This document shows, piece after piece, positions 44,855 to 56,487 of a stretch of 64,000 bases of DNA. Both the position numbers and the translations under genes were made by a program. The notes under the pieces were generated by a model. The model was not told the origin of the DNA. It saw nothing but the letters and a program-made list of their open reading frames with translations, and did no database searches. The number at the start of each line of letters is the position of its first letter. Position 1 is the first letter of the stretch. This DNA is from Roseiarcus sp963749715 (GTDB taxonomy: Bacteria; Pseudomonadota; Alphaproteobacteria; Rhizobiales; Beijerinckiaceae), in the NCBI GenBank assembly GCA_963749715.1, contig CAVVNR010000015.1, forward strand, positions 124,001 through 188,000, written 5' to 3'.

Positions 44855-47800
44855 TTAGCTGATTAGCACGTGCGACTGTCCCGACGCCCCGCCGGCGAGC
44901 GTCACGCGACTCTGCACAAAGGCGGCATTGTCGCCCGAGGGCAAGCCCAGCAACAGCAAGCCATGCGCGGGGTCTCCACTGCTGAATATCGAGACGGCCG
45001 GCGCTCCACCCACCATAGTCTCGTGGAACTGGAGCGCAGTGTTCGGGGTACCGCGCAGGGCTATATTCAATTGGTCCTGACCAAAGACGAAGTTGGTCAG
45101 CGTCTCGACCCCGCTGGAAGGGGCCAGGCCATATTCGACTATCTCGTGAGCGCTGGAATTTAGGGTTATCGCGTCGGGCGTGCCATTGATGGTGGTGTTC
45201 GCGCCATTCATGCCACTCGCGCTGGCTGAGTTGGCGCCAAGGTCGACGGTCGCGTTCTGCGTCTGGCCACTGAGGTTAAGCGTGCCGTTCGGGGCTGTTG
45301 TCGTCTTCAAAATTGCCGACAGACTGAGGGCCCCGTTCAGGTTCTCACCGAAAACGGGGTTGAGGTCTTCCAGAGTGAAGTTTTGACCTGACACCACTCC
45401 AATGGCGGAACTGGTATAGTCGCCATTGCTGTCGGTGTTCCACACGGTATACTGATCCGTAGGCTGACCCCCGGCCAGCAGGCTCCAGGCGACTTCGTAG
45501 CCTCCGGTCGTCGGGTTCTCTACCGCGCCGATCGGCGTCCAGCTCCCGAGTTGGCCGGCAACGACCGCGCTGCCATCGAGCTCAAGCAGCGGCCCCCCTC
45601 CCGAGGGGTTCAGTTCATAGAGGCCCCCAACCGCATCCAGTTGGCCGTTATTTGTGCCGTTGATCGTAATCGGGGTCGCCGTCGCCGACGCGGAGGCGCC
45701 GCCGCTGAAAGTCCCGTCGCCAAAAGCGGCTTCCACCCCCTCAAGCTCCAGACTGTTGCCCGCCAAAACCCCCGTGGCGTTGCCGGTGTAGTCGCCGTTG
45801 CTGTCGGTGTTCCAAACCACATACTGATTCGCGCCGTTGCCAAAGGCGACTTCGTACCCATCTCCCGTCTGAAGCACCCCGACCGGCGTCCAACCGGCCG
45901 CCCCGAACTGGCCCTTGGTGACCGCGCTGCCATTGAGCTCGAGCAGCGGTCCTCCGTTCCCCCCGTTTGGGTTCAGTTCGTACGCGTCGCCATTCTGCGA
46001 AACGCCGCCAACCTCAAGCTCGGCCAAGGTTGTTACGGTGTTGGACACAATTGGGGTCGCCGATGCCGGCGCAGAGGCGCCGCCGCTGAAAGTCCCGTCC
46101 CCGAAGGCGGCTTCCACTCCCTCAAGCTCCAGGCTGTTGCCCGCCAAAACCCCCGCGGCGTTACTGGTGTAATCGCCGTTGCTGTCGGTGTTCCAGACCA
46201 CATACTGGTTCGCGCCGTTGCCAAAGGCGACTTCGTACCCATTTCCCGTCTGAAGCGCCCCGACCGGTGTCCAGCCAGCCGCTCCGAACTGGCCCTTGGT
46301 GACCGCGCTGCCATTGAGCTCGAGCAGCGGTCCTCCGTTCCCCCCGTGGGGGTTCAGCTCGTACGCGTCGCCATTCTGCGAAACGCCGCCAACTTCAAGC
46401 TCAGCCAAGGTTGTTGCGGTGTTGGACACAATTGGGGTCGCCGATGCCGGCGCAGAGGCGCCGCCGCTGAAAGTCCCGTCGCCGAAGGCGGCTTCCACCC
46501 CCTCAAGCTCCAGACTGTTGCCCGCCAAAACCCCCGTGGCGTTGCTGGTGTAGTCGCCGTTGCTGTCAGTGTTCCAGACCACATACTGGTTCGCGCCGTT
46601 GCTAAAGGCGACTTCGTACCCATTTCCCGTCTGCAGCGCCCCGACCGGTGTCCAGCTGCCGAATTGGCCGGCAACGACCACGCTGCCGTTGAGCTGAAGA
46701 AACGGAGCAGTCCCCCCGGTCAGCTCGAACTGGTTCGCAACCGCATCGAGCATGCCGTTGCCCCCGATCGGAATCGCGGTCGTGGTCGGCCCGGTCGTCC
46801 CATCTCCGTTCAGGTCCTCATTGAAGGTCAGTTCGAGCTCTTCCAGCTGATAGCTCGTGCTGGACAAAATCCCGGTGGCGTTGCCGGTGTAGTCGCCGTT
46901 GCTGTCAGTGTTCCAGACCACATACTGGGTCTGGCCGGGCTGACCGGGGACGAGCCCCGCAGGCTCGCCAAAGGCAACTTCGTAGCCGGTCGCGGTCTGG
47001 ATTGCTCCGACCGGCCTCCAGCCGTGCAACCCGAACTGGAACTGGGTGACGGCGCTGCCGTTGAGCTCGAGCAGCGGCCCGGTCGTCGCGCCAGTGGGGA
47101 TCAATTCGAACAGGTTCCCAACCCCGGCCAGCTGGCCGTTGGTCCCAAAGCCGCTCGTGGTCGGCGTCGTCGCTGGCCCGGCGCCCGTGAAGGTCTCGCC
47201 GAAGGCGCCCTCAACCGCCTCAATCGTAGCACTATCGGCTGGCGCCGGGCCCGTGACTTCGCTGGTGTAGTCTCCGCTGCTGTTGACGTTCCAGACCACA
47301 AACTGGGTCCCGCCCGCGTTGCTGAAGGCGACTTCGTACCCGTCTCCCGTCTGCAGCGCTCCGACCGGCGTCCAGCCGGTCAGCCGAGTTGGGTGCGGCA
47401 ACGACCGCGCTGCCGTTGAGCTCAAGCAGCGGCCCGGTCGTCGCCCCAGTGGGGATCAATTCGAACAGGTTCCCAACCGCCGCCAGCTGGCCGTTGGCTC
47501 CAAAGCCGCTGGTGCTCGGCGTCGCCGCCGGCCCGGCGCCCGTGAGGGTCTCGCCGAAGGCGCCCTCAACCGCCTCAATCGTAGGACTGCCGGCCGACAC
47601 CACGCCCGTGGCTTCGCTGGTATAATCGCCGTTGCTGTTGACGTTCCAGATCACAAACTGGGTTCCGCTCGCGCCTATCTCGCTCCAGGCGACCTCGTAC
47701 CCATCTCCCGCTTGCACAGCCCCAATCGGCGTCCAGCCGCCCAACTGGCCCTTGGTGACGATGACGCCGTTGAGCTCAAGCAGCGGTCCCGTCCCCGGGT

Positions 47801-48633
47801 TCAGCTCGTACGCGTCGCCATTCTGCGAAACGGCGCCAACCTCAAGTTCGGCCAGTTGGCCGTTGGTCCCAAAGCCGCTCGTGCTCGGCGTTGCCGCTGG
47901 CCCGCCGCCGGGGAATTTGTGATTGGCGCCGAGTTCGCCGAAGTTGGCTTCCACTCCCTCAAGCTCCGGGCTCGTGCTCGACAAAACCCCTGTGGCGCTG
48001 CCCGTGAAGGCGCCGTTGCTGTTGATATTCCAGACCACATACGTCCCGGCCGTCGACTCCCAGGCCACTTCGTACCCATTTCCGGTCTGTATCGCCCCGA
48101 CTGGCGCCCAGCCGGCCGGAAACTGGTTTACCAGGACCGGGCTGCCGTTGAGCGTCAGATACGCCACGACGCTGCCGCTGATGTTCTCCACCAAATACGC
48201 AGAGCTGTTCTGGTTCCCGAGCGACGCCAGCGTCGTGGCGCCGTTGGTCGCTATGGCGATCGTATGAGCGGCTATTACCGCCGTTGTATTGTTGGAAGCC
48301 GTGTTTCCTGCCGAATTCTACGACCTTAATGGCGAAGGTGGTCCTGATGGCCTGATCCGCAACGGTCGGCGTGAAGACCAGACCGTCCAGGGCGGCTGTG
48401 ACCTCGGAGGTCGTTCCGGTCACCGTGTAGACCCCGGTGGCGGAATCGTAACTGCCGTTCTGCAGGTTCGAGAGCGCGCCGTGCCCAGACGCGGACAGGG
48501 TGACCGTAACCGTTTCCGTCTGCCCGGGGTTGGAATCAGCCACAACCACTTCGCTGAATGGCGACAGGCTCGAGGTGTTGATCGTAAATTGATTCGTTTC
48601 CGTCCCAGTGATCGTTATCGTTGTGGGCTTCAT
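44855..48633 (-). CDS. Secreted tryptophan-rich-domain (W_rich_C-like) protein, two frameshifts
   Basis: About 1,258 residues after two corrections. ATG 48633 has AGGAAAGAG upstream. The N-terminus (TITGTETNQFTINTSS, ALDGLVFTPTVADQAIRTTF) is a VCBS/cadherin-like module. An extra base in the AATT near 48316 breaks the frame; without it, VDSAGNTASNNTTAVIAAH follows. A second break at about 47384-47396 lies in the third domain. The body is eight tandem domains of roughly 100 residues with GWTPVGALQTGNGYEVAF and QYVVWNTDSNGDYTSN, like the W_rich_C domain (PF07483). The C-terminus (YGLAPSSGVETLTNFVFGQD, then GQSHVLIS) resembles type I secretion ends. No RTX repeats. Next to the type I transporter and on its strand. 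Confidence 0.75.
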
Positions 48634-48927
48634 CGAAACTCTTTCCTGGTTTGGCACGTTGGGCGCGCCATTCTACCGCTGACGTATCGGAAAACAAGCA
48701 ACCTCAGGCGGGGCGTCGTGGTTCCGTCACCCCACCGGGTCTGGTGTGTTCTGGGTGACGTCAAGAATGCTTGAGCGTCGCCGTCACGTCGCGCGCCATG
48801 CGATTTATCCCAACCGCGCGAAAGCGCTGCCGAGGCGTTCGGTCGGCGCGGCATAGGCGACGATGCCGAAGCCGAAGCTTTCCTCGCGAAGGGCGTTCGC
48901 GACCCGCCCCCGACTGACCGAGGACGA

Positions 48928-48971
48928 GGACCCAGGGCGAACGCTTTCGCGAAAGCGTTCGCCCTGGGTCC
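48928..48971. repeat. Perfect 44-bp palindrome
   Basis: Arms GGACCCAGGGCGAACGCTTTCG and its exact complement meet without a loop at 48949/48950. It lies 57 bp after the stop of the gene ending at 49028 and about 295 bp before the next start. There is no T-run on either side, so it is not a standard intrinsic terminator. Possible cruciform, RNA-processing or protein-binding site. Confidence 0.9.
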
Positions 48972-49027
48972 ATGAGGGACCGAAGATTGAAGGAGCACGG
49001 CTCCGCTGAGCCTGCATTGCCTCCATC

Positions 49028-51134
49028 TCAGGCGAAGTGTTTTTGCACAGTCCAGTTGGTGTTCACCACGCCCAGATCGTGATAGGTGAAGCCGCCCGAG
49101 CCGTTAGGATTCCACAACTCGGTCTCACCATTGGTGTTGCGCCAGAGAATCCCGGATTGGCCGTTCCCTGTGAAATCGTTTGTCCCAACGATCTGCCAGC
49201 TGTTGTTGACGACCCCTAAATTCTCAAAGTTGAAGCCGCCCGAGCCGTTCGGATCCCAGAGCTCCACCCCGCCAGTCGACGAGTTGCGCCACAAAATACC
49301 GTCTTCGCCATTCCCCGTGAAATCTCCAGTTCCGGCGATCTGCCAGTTGGGATTGACGGCGTTCAAGGCTTCGTAGTTGAAGCCCCCCGAGCCATTCGAG
49401 TTCCAAAGCTCGACGCCTCCGGTGGACGCGTTGCGCCACAGGATGCCGTCTTCGCCGTTCCCTGTGAAATCTCCAGTTCCGGCGATCTGCCAGTTGGGAT
49501 TGACGGCGTTCAAGGCGTCGTAGTTGAAGCCCCCCGAGCCATTCGAGTTCCAAAGCTCGACGCCTCCGGTGGACGCGTTGCGCCACAGGATGCCTTCTGC
49601 GCCAGCCCCGTTGAAATCGCCGGTCCCGGCGATCTGCCAGTTGCTGTTGACGGAGCCCAGGTTATCGTAAGTGAAGCCCCCCGCGCCATTCGAGTTCCAA
49701 AGTTCGACATCTCCGTTGGTGCTGTTGCGCCACAGGATGCCGTTTTCGCCAGTCCCAGTGAAATCTCCGGTTCCTTCGATCTGCCAGCTGGTTTGGACGG
49801 CGGGCAAGGCTTCGTAGGTGAAGCCCCCTGCGCCATTGGAGGTCCAGAGCTCAACCCCCCCGTTCGTGTTGCGCCAAAGGATTTCGGGCTCCTCAAATTT
49901 CACGACTGAGGCCAAGTCGGAGGGCGAAAACCCCGTCGTCGAGGCTCCGGAGATGCCCGTCAACTCTTGCGTGCCAGCGGCCGTGCCGTTCGTTTCCCAC
50001 AACCCAAGGTTGCCGCTCGAGTCGAAGCCACTGAACAACAACTCGTTTCCGTATACGGTGAGGTTGGTCGGGTCCAGACCGGTTCCCGTCGTCAGCGCTC
50101 CCGAGATGCCAGTCAGCTCGGTCGTGCCGGCGGCCGTGCCGTTGGTCACCCACAACCCAATTTGGTTGCTCGAGTCGTAGCCGGCGAACAGCATTTCACC
50201 ATTGAAAACTGTCAAGTCGGGACTGTCGGCGGGATTTGGGAACGAGAAAATGCCCGAGGCATTCGCGCCAGAGATGCCGGTCAGCTCGGTCGTGCCGGCG
50301 GCCGTGCCGTTGGTCACCCACAACCCATACTGGTCGAACACATCGAAGCCGTCGAAATACACCTTGCCGTTGAAGACAGTGAGGTCAGTCGGGAATAGTC
50401 CCGTTCCGCCAGTCGCCGCTCCGAGGATGCCGGTCAGTTCCTTTGTCCCGAGGGCCGTGCCGTCGGTCACCCACAATCCGTACAGATGATTCAGGCTCGA
50501 AGTCCTGGCCCTGGAACAGCACTTCGCCGCCGTAGACCGTCATGTCACTGGGCTTGATGCCCGAGGCATTCGCTCCGCCGATGCCAGTCAGTTCGGTTGT
50601 CCCAGCGGCCGTGCCGTTGGTCTCCCACAACCCGGTATTGCCGCTCGAATCGATGCCGGCGAACAGCACCTCCCCCTTGAAGGTCGTCAAGTCTGTCGGC
50701 GTGATCCCTCCGTTGGCCGCTGTCTGTGCGCCGGAGATGCCCGTCAACTCCGTCGTGCCTGCGGCCGTGCCAGTCGTCGTCCACAACCCGATATTGCCGC
50801 TTAAGTCGTTGCCAACAAACAGCACCGCACCGCCGTAGATCGTCATGAACGAGGGGTCTATCCCGGCCGGCAATGCTCCCGAGATGCCCGTCAACTCTTG
50901 CGTTCCGGCGACCGTGCCGTTCGTTTTCCACAGCCCGAAAATGCCGCTCGAATCCGTGCCTTCGAACAGCGCCTCGCCATTGTAGGTCGTCAGATCGGTA
51001 GGGCTTATCCCCGAGGCGGAGGCCCCTGAGATGCCGGTGAGTTCAAACGTGCCGCCCGCCGTGCCGTTCGTCTCCCAAAGGCCCTGCTGGAAAGCTGTGT
51101 CTACGCCACTGAAAAGAACAACGTCCGGAAGCAT
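49028..51134 (-). CDS. Secreted two-module repeat protein (8 x LWxTNGT + 6 x ILWRN), one frameshift
   Basis: About 701 residues after removing one base near 50500-50501, which restores GQDSSLNHLYGLWVTDGT. ATG 51134 has AGGGAG upstream. N-terminal module: eight repeats of about 47-50 residues with GLWETNGTAAGTTELTGISG and LTVYGGEVLF. C-terminal module: six 49-residue repeats (GILWRNASTGGVELWNSNG). The tail is NTNWTVQKHFA. The protein has the same layout as the one at 59256. First gene downstream of the hlyD-like gene on the same strand, 409 bp away, and the best candidate substrate of that transporter. Confidence 0.78.
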
Positions 51135-51543
51135 ACCGTCTCCCTATATCGAGTGTATTTCGTTACGCCAGCGAGTCTGCAGCAGTCGCCCAGCGCCCAA
51201 CATCGGCTTGCCAGGACCCATGCTCATCTTAACGATACAAACCAAGGCCGACCTTCCTGCCATAACGGACGCGAAGAGGTTTGCCAAGCACAATTTATCT
51301 CGAAAATATTGTTTTTTTGTGTTCGCCCTAAGTTCCGTCGCGGTCAATTCGCCGGGATACAACGCGAGCTACATTCTCGGAAGCGCCGCTCCGTTGACAG
51401 TCCGGGATTCAATCATGGTCGTCACGACGATCGTTCGAAGGAGCAACGTTAACAGAGCTTGAGCGCATCGGCGGTTACGGGTGATTCAGCGACGACAAGC
51501 CGCGCCGATACCGGCCGCGAGGCAAGAGCGCCCGGCCGGTCTT
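51135..51543. other. Intergenic between transporter and repeat protein
   Basis: No gene recognised. A T-rich patch (51300-51320) is present on the plus strand. It probably holds the promoter of the gene starting at 51134. Confidence 0.45.
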
Positions 51544-53116
51544 CTACCGTTCTCTGGCCGCTTCCGACGCGATCCTGGCGAGCGGAGAGAGCAGGTAGTC
51601 GATGACCCGACGGGAGTCGGTTCGAATTTCGACGGCGACGGTCATGCCGGGCGTGAGTGGGACGGTCGCGTCGTCAACTTTCATCGCGGATTGATCGAGC
51701 GACACCGTGACGGGAAAAACAAAGCTCTCGGGCTGACCGGGGGCGGTGGGAGCCTCGGGCGCCACATTGGCCGCCGCAGTGGCGTTGGCGAGGGCGCGTT
51801 TGGCGTCCTGCTCAGCGATGGCCGCGGAGGCGATCTTGACGACCTTGCCGTGCAGCACGCCGAAACGGGTGAACGGGAAGGCGTCGACTTTGATCACTGC
51901 TTCCTGGCCAAGCTTGACGAAGCCGGCATCGAGGTTGGCCACCAGCGCTTCGACCTGAAGCTTGCCCCCGTTCGGCGTGAGCACGATGAGCTGCTGTCCC
52001 GTGGTGACGACCTGGCCAACCGTCGTGACCGCCATCTGCTGAACGACGCCGTCCGTCGGCGCGCGGAGCTTCGTGCGCGCAAGGCGCGCCGCGGCCTTGG
52101 CGAGCGCCTGCCGCGCTTCGTCCACCTTGCGCGAGGCGTCGGCCAGCTTGTTCTCGTTGTCGGCGATAAATTGGGAGACGGTTTTGGCTTTCTCGCTCTG
52201 CACTTCCTTGAGCGCGGCGTCGGTCTCGATCAGCTGACCCTGGTCGGAGGCGAGCGCCGCCTCGGACTTTTCCAGCTCCTCCTTGGCGTCGTAGAGATTG
52301 ATCTTGGTCCCGACGTTGAGGTCGATGGCCTGCTGCCGCGTCGAGACACGCTGATTCAAAGTGTCCATCAGCTTGTTCTGGAAGGCGATGCTCATGTCGA
52401 GGCGCTTTCGCGTCGCGAGCTTCTGCGCCATTTGTTTATCGAGCGATACAAGCGCGTCGGAGAGCTGATTGAGATCCGCCCGCAGCACCGCCTCTTCGCG
52501 CAGTCGGAAGGGTTCGGGCAAAGCCTCGTCCCAGGCGACATTCAGCTTCGTCTGGCCGGCCAGAGCCTCGATCGATCCAAAGTCGGCGGCCTGCGTCGCG
52601 TCGTCCTTGCCGCGCTCGTCGAATTTGTCCTTCGGGCTCTGGGCCTCAGACTCGATGGCTCGAATGGCGTCGATCGCGTAGTGGCGGCGCGCGATCTCGG
52701 CGAGTCCCGCGCTAAGCGCATCCTGGGCGCTGACCGCGTCCGCGTTGGCTTCCGCCGGGTCCAGTTCCAGAAGCAGGTCTCCCTCCTTGACGGCCTGGCC
52801 CGACTCGACATGGATCGCGGCGATCTTGCCGGGATCGAGCGGCTCGATCACCTTGGCGTAGCCAATCGTCTCGATCTTGCCCGGCGCCGTCGCATGGACG
52901 TCGAGTTCGACCGAAATACGACCACGTCAGCGCGGCCAGCGCGAAGACGCAAATCGTCGCCATCAGCGCGATCGGCGCCGGAGGGGGCGGCGTCTCGAGG
53001 ATTTCGAGGGCGGCCGGCAGGAACTCCCGGTCGCGTCCGGCGACCGCATGCGGAGTGCGCGGCGAGGGGCGAGGCTGAGGCGGCGGCGCCTCCGGCGGCG
53101 CGGCGCGTTCGTTCAT
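51544..53116 (-). CDS. Type I secretion periplasmic adaptor (HlyD family), one frameshift
   Basis: Membrane-fusion subunit that links the ABC exporter to a TolC-type channel. N-terminal 50 residues are cytoplasmic and proline-rich, then one TM helix (IALMATICVFALAALTWSYF). The frame breaks at about 52905-52915; removing one base gives ELDVHATAPGKIETIGYAKV, and the rest is open to 51544. The lipoyl half-motif IEPLDPGKIAAIHVESGQAV is followed by long alpha-hairpins (QNKLMDTLNQRVSTRQQAID) and a beta-barrel (LRAPTDGVVQQMAVTTVGQV). About 523 residues corrected. ATG 53116 overlaps the stop of the ABC gene (ATGA). No TolC gene in the window. Confidence 0.88.
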
Positions 53117-55269
53117 GCCGGCGCCCTCGCCTGATCTGTCTGCAGCGCCCAGAGGCGGGCGTAGAGCCCGTCCTTGCGGGCGAGCAAATCTTCGTGTCCG
53201 CCGACTTCGACGATCTCACCCTTTTGCATGCCCACGATCCGGGTGCAAGGGCGAACCGCCGCCAGCCGATGGGCAATTACGATGACGGTGCGACCCCGCA
53301 CGATCGAGCGCATGTTGTCTTGAATGATCCGTTCGCTCTCGTAGTCGAGAGCCGAGGTCGCCTCATCGAGGATCAGAATGCGGGGGTTGACCACCAGCGC
53401 CCTGGCGATGGCGATGCGCTGTCGTTGGCCGCCCGAAAGATTGGCGCCGCGCTCCTCGATCATCGTGTCGTACCCTTGCGGCAGCTGAGCGATGAACTCG
53501 TCCGCGCCGGCGAGTTTGGCCGCCTGCATCACCATCACGCGCGGCATGGCGGGATCGCCGAGCGCGATGTTCTCGTGGATCGTCCGGTTGAAGAGAACAT
53601 TCTCTTGCAGCACGACGCCGATCTGGCGGCGCAGCCAGCCGGGATCGAGCTGAGCGACGTCGACGCCATCGATCATCACCTGCCCGGATTGCGGGCTGTA
53701 GAGGCGCTGGATGAGCTTGGTCAGCGTGGATTTGCCCGAGCCCGAGGGGCCGACGACACCGATCACCTCGCCAGGCTCGATCGACAGGGAAACGTTCCGG
53801 AGCGCGTCGGCCGCATCGGGCCGGTAGCGCATTGTTACGTTGCGAAATGCGATCGCGCCGCGCGGCGGCGGCAAGGTCAAAAGGTTCTGCGGCACGGCCT
53901 CCGTTGGGGCGTTGAGGATGTCGCCGAGACGGGCAACGGAGACCTGCACCTGCTGGAAGTCCTGCCACAATTGCGACAGCCGCAGGATTGGTTGCACCAC
54001 TTGGCTCGCGATCATATTGAAGGCGATCAGCTCGCCGACCGTCATCGCCCCTTCAATCACCGATTGTGCGCCGATGAACAGGATCAGCGCGGTGGTCACC
54101 TTGCTGGTGTATTGGATGAGGTTCTGCCCCACGGCGCCGGTTATGCTGGCGTCGAACGAAGTGCGAACGTAAGCCGCCAGCCGTTCCTCCCACTGCGCCT
54201 GCATCATCGGCTCGACGCTCGCCGCCTTGAGCGTCGGCGCGCCGACGATCAACTCGACCAGAAACTGCTGCGAGCGGGCGCCGCGATTGAATTTCTCGTT
54301 GATTTGTTCGCGCAGCACCGGCCGAATGAGGCTGGCGATGACGATGTAGACGGGTATCGTGGCAAGGACGACCAGGGTGAGCTTCACAGAATAGATGAAC
54401 ATCACCACGAAGAACACCAGCGTAAAAACCAGATCGAGCAGGGCGGTCAGACCCTGCCCGGTCAGAAAGCCCCGGATCGTCTCCAATTCCCGCATGCGGG
54501 CGACCGTCTGTCCCGCCGCGCGGGTCTCGAAATAGGCGAGCGGGAGGCGAAAGAGATGATGGAACAGGCGCCGGCCGAGCTCCACATCGATCCGGTTGGT
54601 GGTGTGGCTCAGCGTGTAGGCGCGCAAAAATTGCAGGATGGTCTCGAACCCGCCGAGAGTCACCATGCCGATGACCAGCACGACGAGCGTCGACATGCCC
54701 TTGTGGACCAGCACCTTGTCGACGATCAACTGGAAAAAGATCGGCGCCGCCAACGCGAAGAGCTGGACGAAGAGCGAGGCGACCAGCACATGTGCGAGTG
54801 GCCGGCGGTAACGCAGGATCGATGGCCAGAACCAGCGAAAGCCGAAGGTGTTGGGATCGACGCCCGCCCCGCCCAGCCGCCGCGTGACGAGCACCAGTTC
54901 GCCCGAAGATAGAGCCTCGGCGTCTTCAAGCGACATCTCCTTGGCGATGCGGCCGACCGGATCGAGGAACCGCACGAGCCCCTTCGCTGAACCGACGCCA
55001 AGGACGGCAAAACCCCCCTCCCTCAAGCCCAGGATCGCCGGAAAGGGAATGGCGCCCAGCCGCTTGGCGGTCACGCCATGAAGGACGCGCGATTTCAATT
55101 GCAGGATGTTCGCGCAACGAACCAGGTCTTCCGCGCCCGCCACGCGCCCTGTCAAGGCGAGCTGATGGCTCAACTGCGCCGGGTCGGCGGCGATGCGATA
55201 ATAGCCGGCGATCAATGAAAGACCGGCAAGCCCAGAATCTGCAGCTTGCGCCGGTTGAATGTTGCCCAT
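53113..55269 (-). CDS. Type I secretion ABC transporter (HlyB-like) with degenerate C39 domain
   Basis: 718 residues. Residues 1-130 align with the C39 peptidase fold, but the catalytic Cys region reads ADSGLAGLSLIAGYYRIAAD with no Cys, and the His position is lost, as in the C39-like domain of HlyB. So the substrates should keep an uncleaved C-terminal signal, not a GG leader. Six TM helices follow (VLVASLFVQLFALAAPIFFQ onward). The ATPase has Walker A VGPSGSGKSTLTKL, signature NLSGGQRQRIAIARAL and Walker B RILILDEATSAL. Start ATG 55269 is only 2-3 bases from GGAGG, so translation may be inefficient or start differently. Confidence 0.92.
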   Translation of the reverse strand: MGNIQPAQAADSGLAGLSLIAGYYRIAADPAQLSHQLALTGRVAGAEDLVRCANILQLKSRVLHGVTAKRLGAIPFPAILGLREGGFAVLGVGSAKGLVRFLDPVGRIAKEMSLEDAEALSSGELVLVTRRLGGAGVDPNTFGFRWFWPSILRYRRPLAHVLVASLFVQLFALAAPIFFQLIVDKVLVHKGMSTLVVLVIGMVTLGGFETILQFLRAYTLSHTTNRIDVELGRRLFHHLFRLPLAYFETRAAGQTVARMRELETIRGFLTGQGLTALLDLVFTLVFFVVMFIYSVKLTLVVLATIPVYIVIASLIRPVLREQINEKFNRGARSQQFLVELIVGAPTLKAASVEPMMQAQWEERLAAYVRTSFDASITGAVGQNLIQYTSKVTTALILFIGAQSVIEGAMTVGELIAFNMIASQVVQPILRLSQLWQDFQQVQVSVARLGDILNAPTEAVPQNLLTLPPPRGAIAFRNVTMRYRPDAADALRNVSLSIEPGEVIGVVGPSGSGKSTLTKLIQRLYSPQSGQVMIDGVDVAQLDPGWLRRQIGVVLQENVLFNRTIHENIALGDPAMPRVMVMQAAKLAGADEFIAQLPQGYDTMIEERGANLSGGQRQRIAIARALVVNPRILILDEATSALDYESERIIQDNMRSIVRGRTVIVIAHRLAAVRPCTRIVGMQKGEIVEVGGHEDLLARKDGLYARLWALQTDQARAPA

Positions 55270-55699
55270 CCTCCAGTTTGCTCCAAAAATTGACTGTCAA
55301 TTGTAATCTGATTGGATTGCAGTTGGCAATCAGAGAAATGCCGACCCAGACGATCCACTACCGTAACCCGACAGAGGATGGATGGCTAGATCAGCTTGCC
55401 GCATCGAGCCTGAACATAAGATGAAACCCTCGTTTCCGGACCTAAATCGTAGGGAATCCGACGCGCGTGCGGTTCATCTTGGCGTCCCGGTCCAGCCGGG
55501 TTGATGCTGTCCACGTTTTCGAGTAGAGCCCCGCGATGCAGCAAAGCGGCGCCAACGCGCCGCTGTCGGCGTGCGGCGGACGAGAGCAACTCAATTTTGA
55601 GAACAAGGGTTAAGTTTTCTGACGCGAGAGGAAGAAAATCTCTCTTGCCAACCAGCCTGACTTAAACAGACTGCAGCAAGCCGGGATCAGGAATAAGCG
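55270..55699. other. Divergent intergenic region
   Basis: About 430 bp between the type I transporter (minus) and rfbF (plus). No gene recognised. It must hold promoters for both directions; I see no unambiguous -35/-10 pair. Confidence 0.5.
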
Positions 55700-56470
55700 A
55701 TGAAAGCGGTAATACTTGCCGGCGGCTTAGGGACTCGCTTCGCGGAAGAGACTGACGTCAAGCCAAAGCCGATGATCGAAGTCGGTGGAAAGCCTATAAT
55801 TTGGCATGTCATGAAGATTTACTCGGCTCAAGGCATTGATAATTTCGTCATCTGCCTCGGCTACAAGGGATATATTATCAAGGAATATTTTCAGAATTAC
55901 TTTCTGCATATGTCTAACGTAACGTTTGACCTGAAGCACAACAGCATGGAGGTGCATGACGCAGCTGCGGAACCGTGGCGCGTGACGCTGGTCGACACCG
56001 GCGAACATACGATGATCGGCGGGCGGATCAAGCAAATCCTGCCGTACCTCGGCGAGGATAAGGAATTCTGTCTGACCTACGGAGATGGAGTTGGCGACAT
56101 CGACGTCCGAGCCGGCATCGATCTGCACCGCAAGGAAGGGCGGCTCGCCACAGTGACCGCGACCCAGCCGCCCGGCCGCTTCGGAGCGATCAACTATAAG
56201 GGCAACCGGGTGACGGGTTTCCAGGAAAAGCCGATGGGCGACGGCGGCTGGATCAATGGCGGCTTTTTCGTCCTGTCGCCGGAGGTTGGGCGCTATATTA
56301 AGGATGACGCCACCGTCTGGGAACAGGAGCCGATGCAGAGGCTCGCGGCGGAAGACCAGCTCAGCGTCTATTTCCATCATGGCTTCTGGCAACCGATGGA
56401 TACATTGCGAGAAAAACGACACCTGGAGGATTTATGGGCCTCCGGCAAAGCGCCATGGAAAACGTGGTGA
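55700..56470 (+). CDS. rfbF: Glucose-1-phosphate cytidylyltransferase
   Basis: 256 residues. Makes CDP-glucose, the entry to 3,6-dideoxy- and branched sugars of surface polysaccharides. KAVILAGGLGTRFAEETDVK with PKPMIEVGGKPIIWHVMKIY is the nucleotidyltransferase signature; CLTYGDGVGDIDV and GFQEKPMGDGGWINGGFFV are RfbF-specific. First of a compact operon with an SDR enzyme, rfbC and a second SDR. No CDP-glucose dehydratase (rfbG) is visible. Confidence 0.94.
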   Translation: MKAVILAGGLGTRFAEETDVKPKPMIEVGGKPIIWHVMKIYSAQGIDNFVICLGYKGYIIKEYFQNYFLHMSNVTFDLKHNSMEVHDAAAEPWRVTLVDTGEHTMIGGRIKQILPYLGEDKEFCLTYGDGVGDIDVRAGIDLHRKEGRLATVTATQPPGRFGAINYKGNRVTGFQEKPMGDGGWINGGFFVLSPEVGRYIKDDATVWEQEPMQRLAAEDQLSVYFHHGFWQPMDTLREKRHLEDLWASGKAPWKTW

Positions 56471-56487
56471 AGGGAGACCGGGCGAGA

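Noticed and set aside
45551..47419. 622-codon plus-strand frame
   Set aside because: Antisense of the W-rich domain protein; repeated because the sense strand is repeated.
51481..54912. 1,143-codon plus-strand open frame
   Set aside because: Antisense shadow of the hlyD and hlyB-like genes; highly charged, low-complexity translation with no family match.
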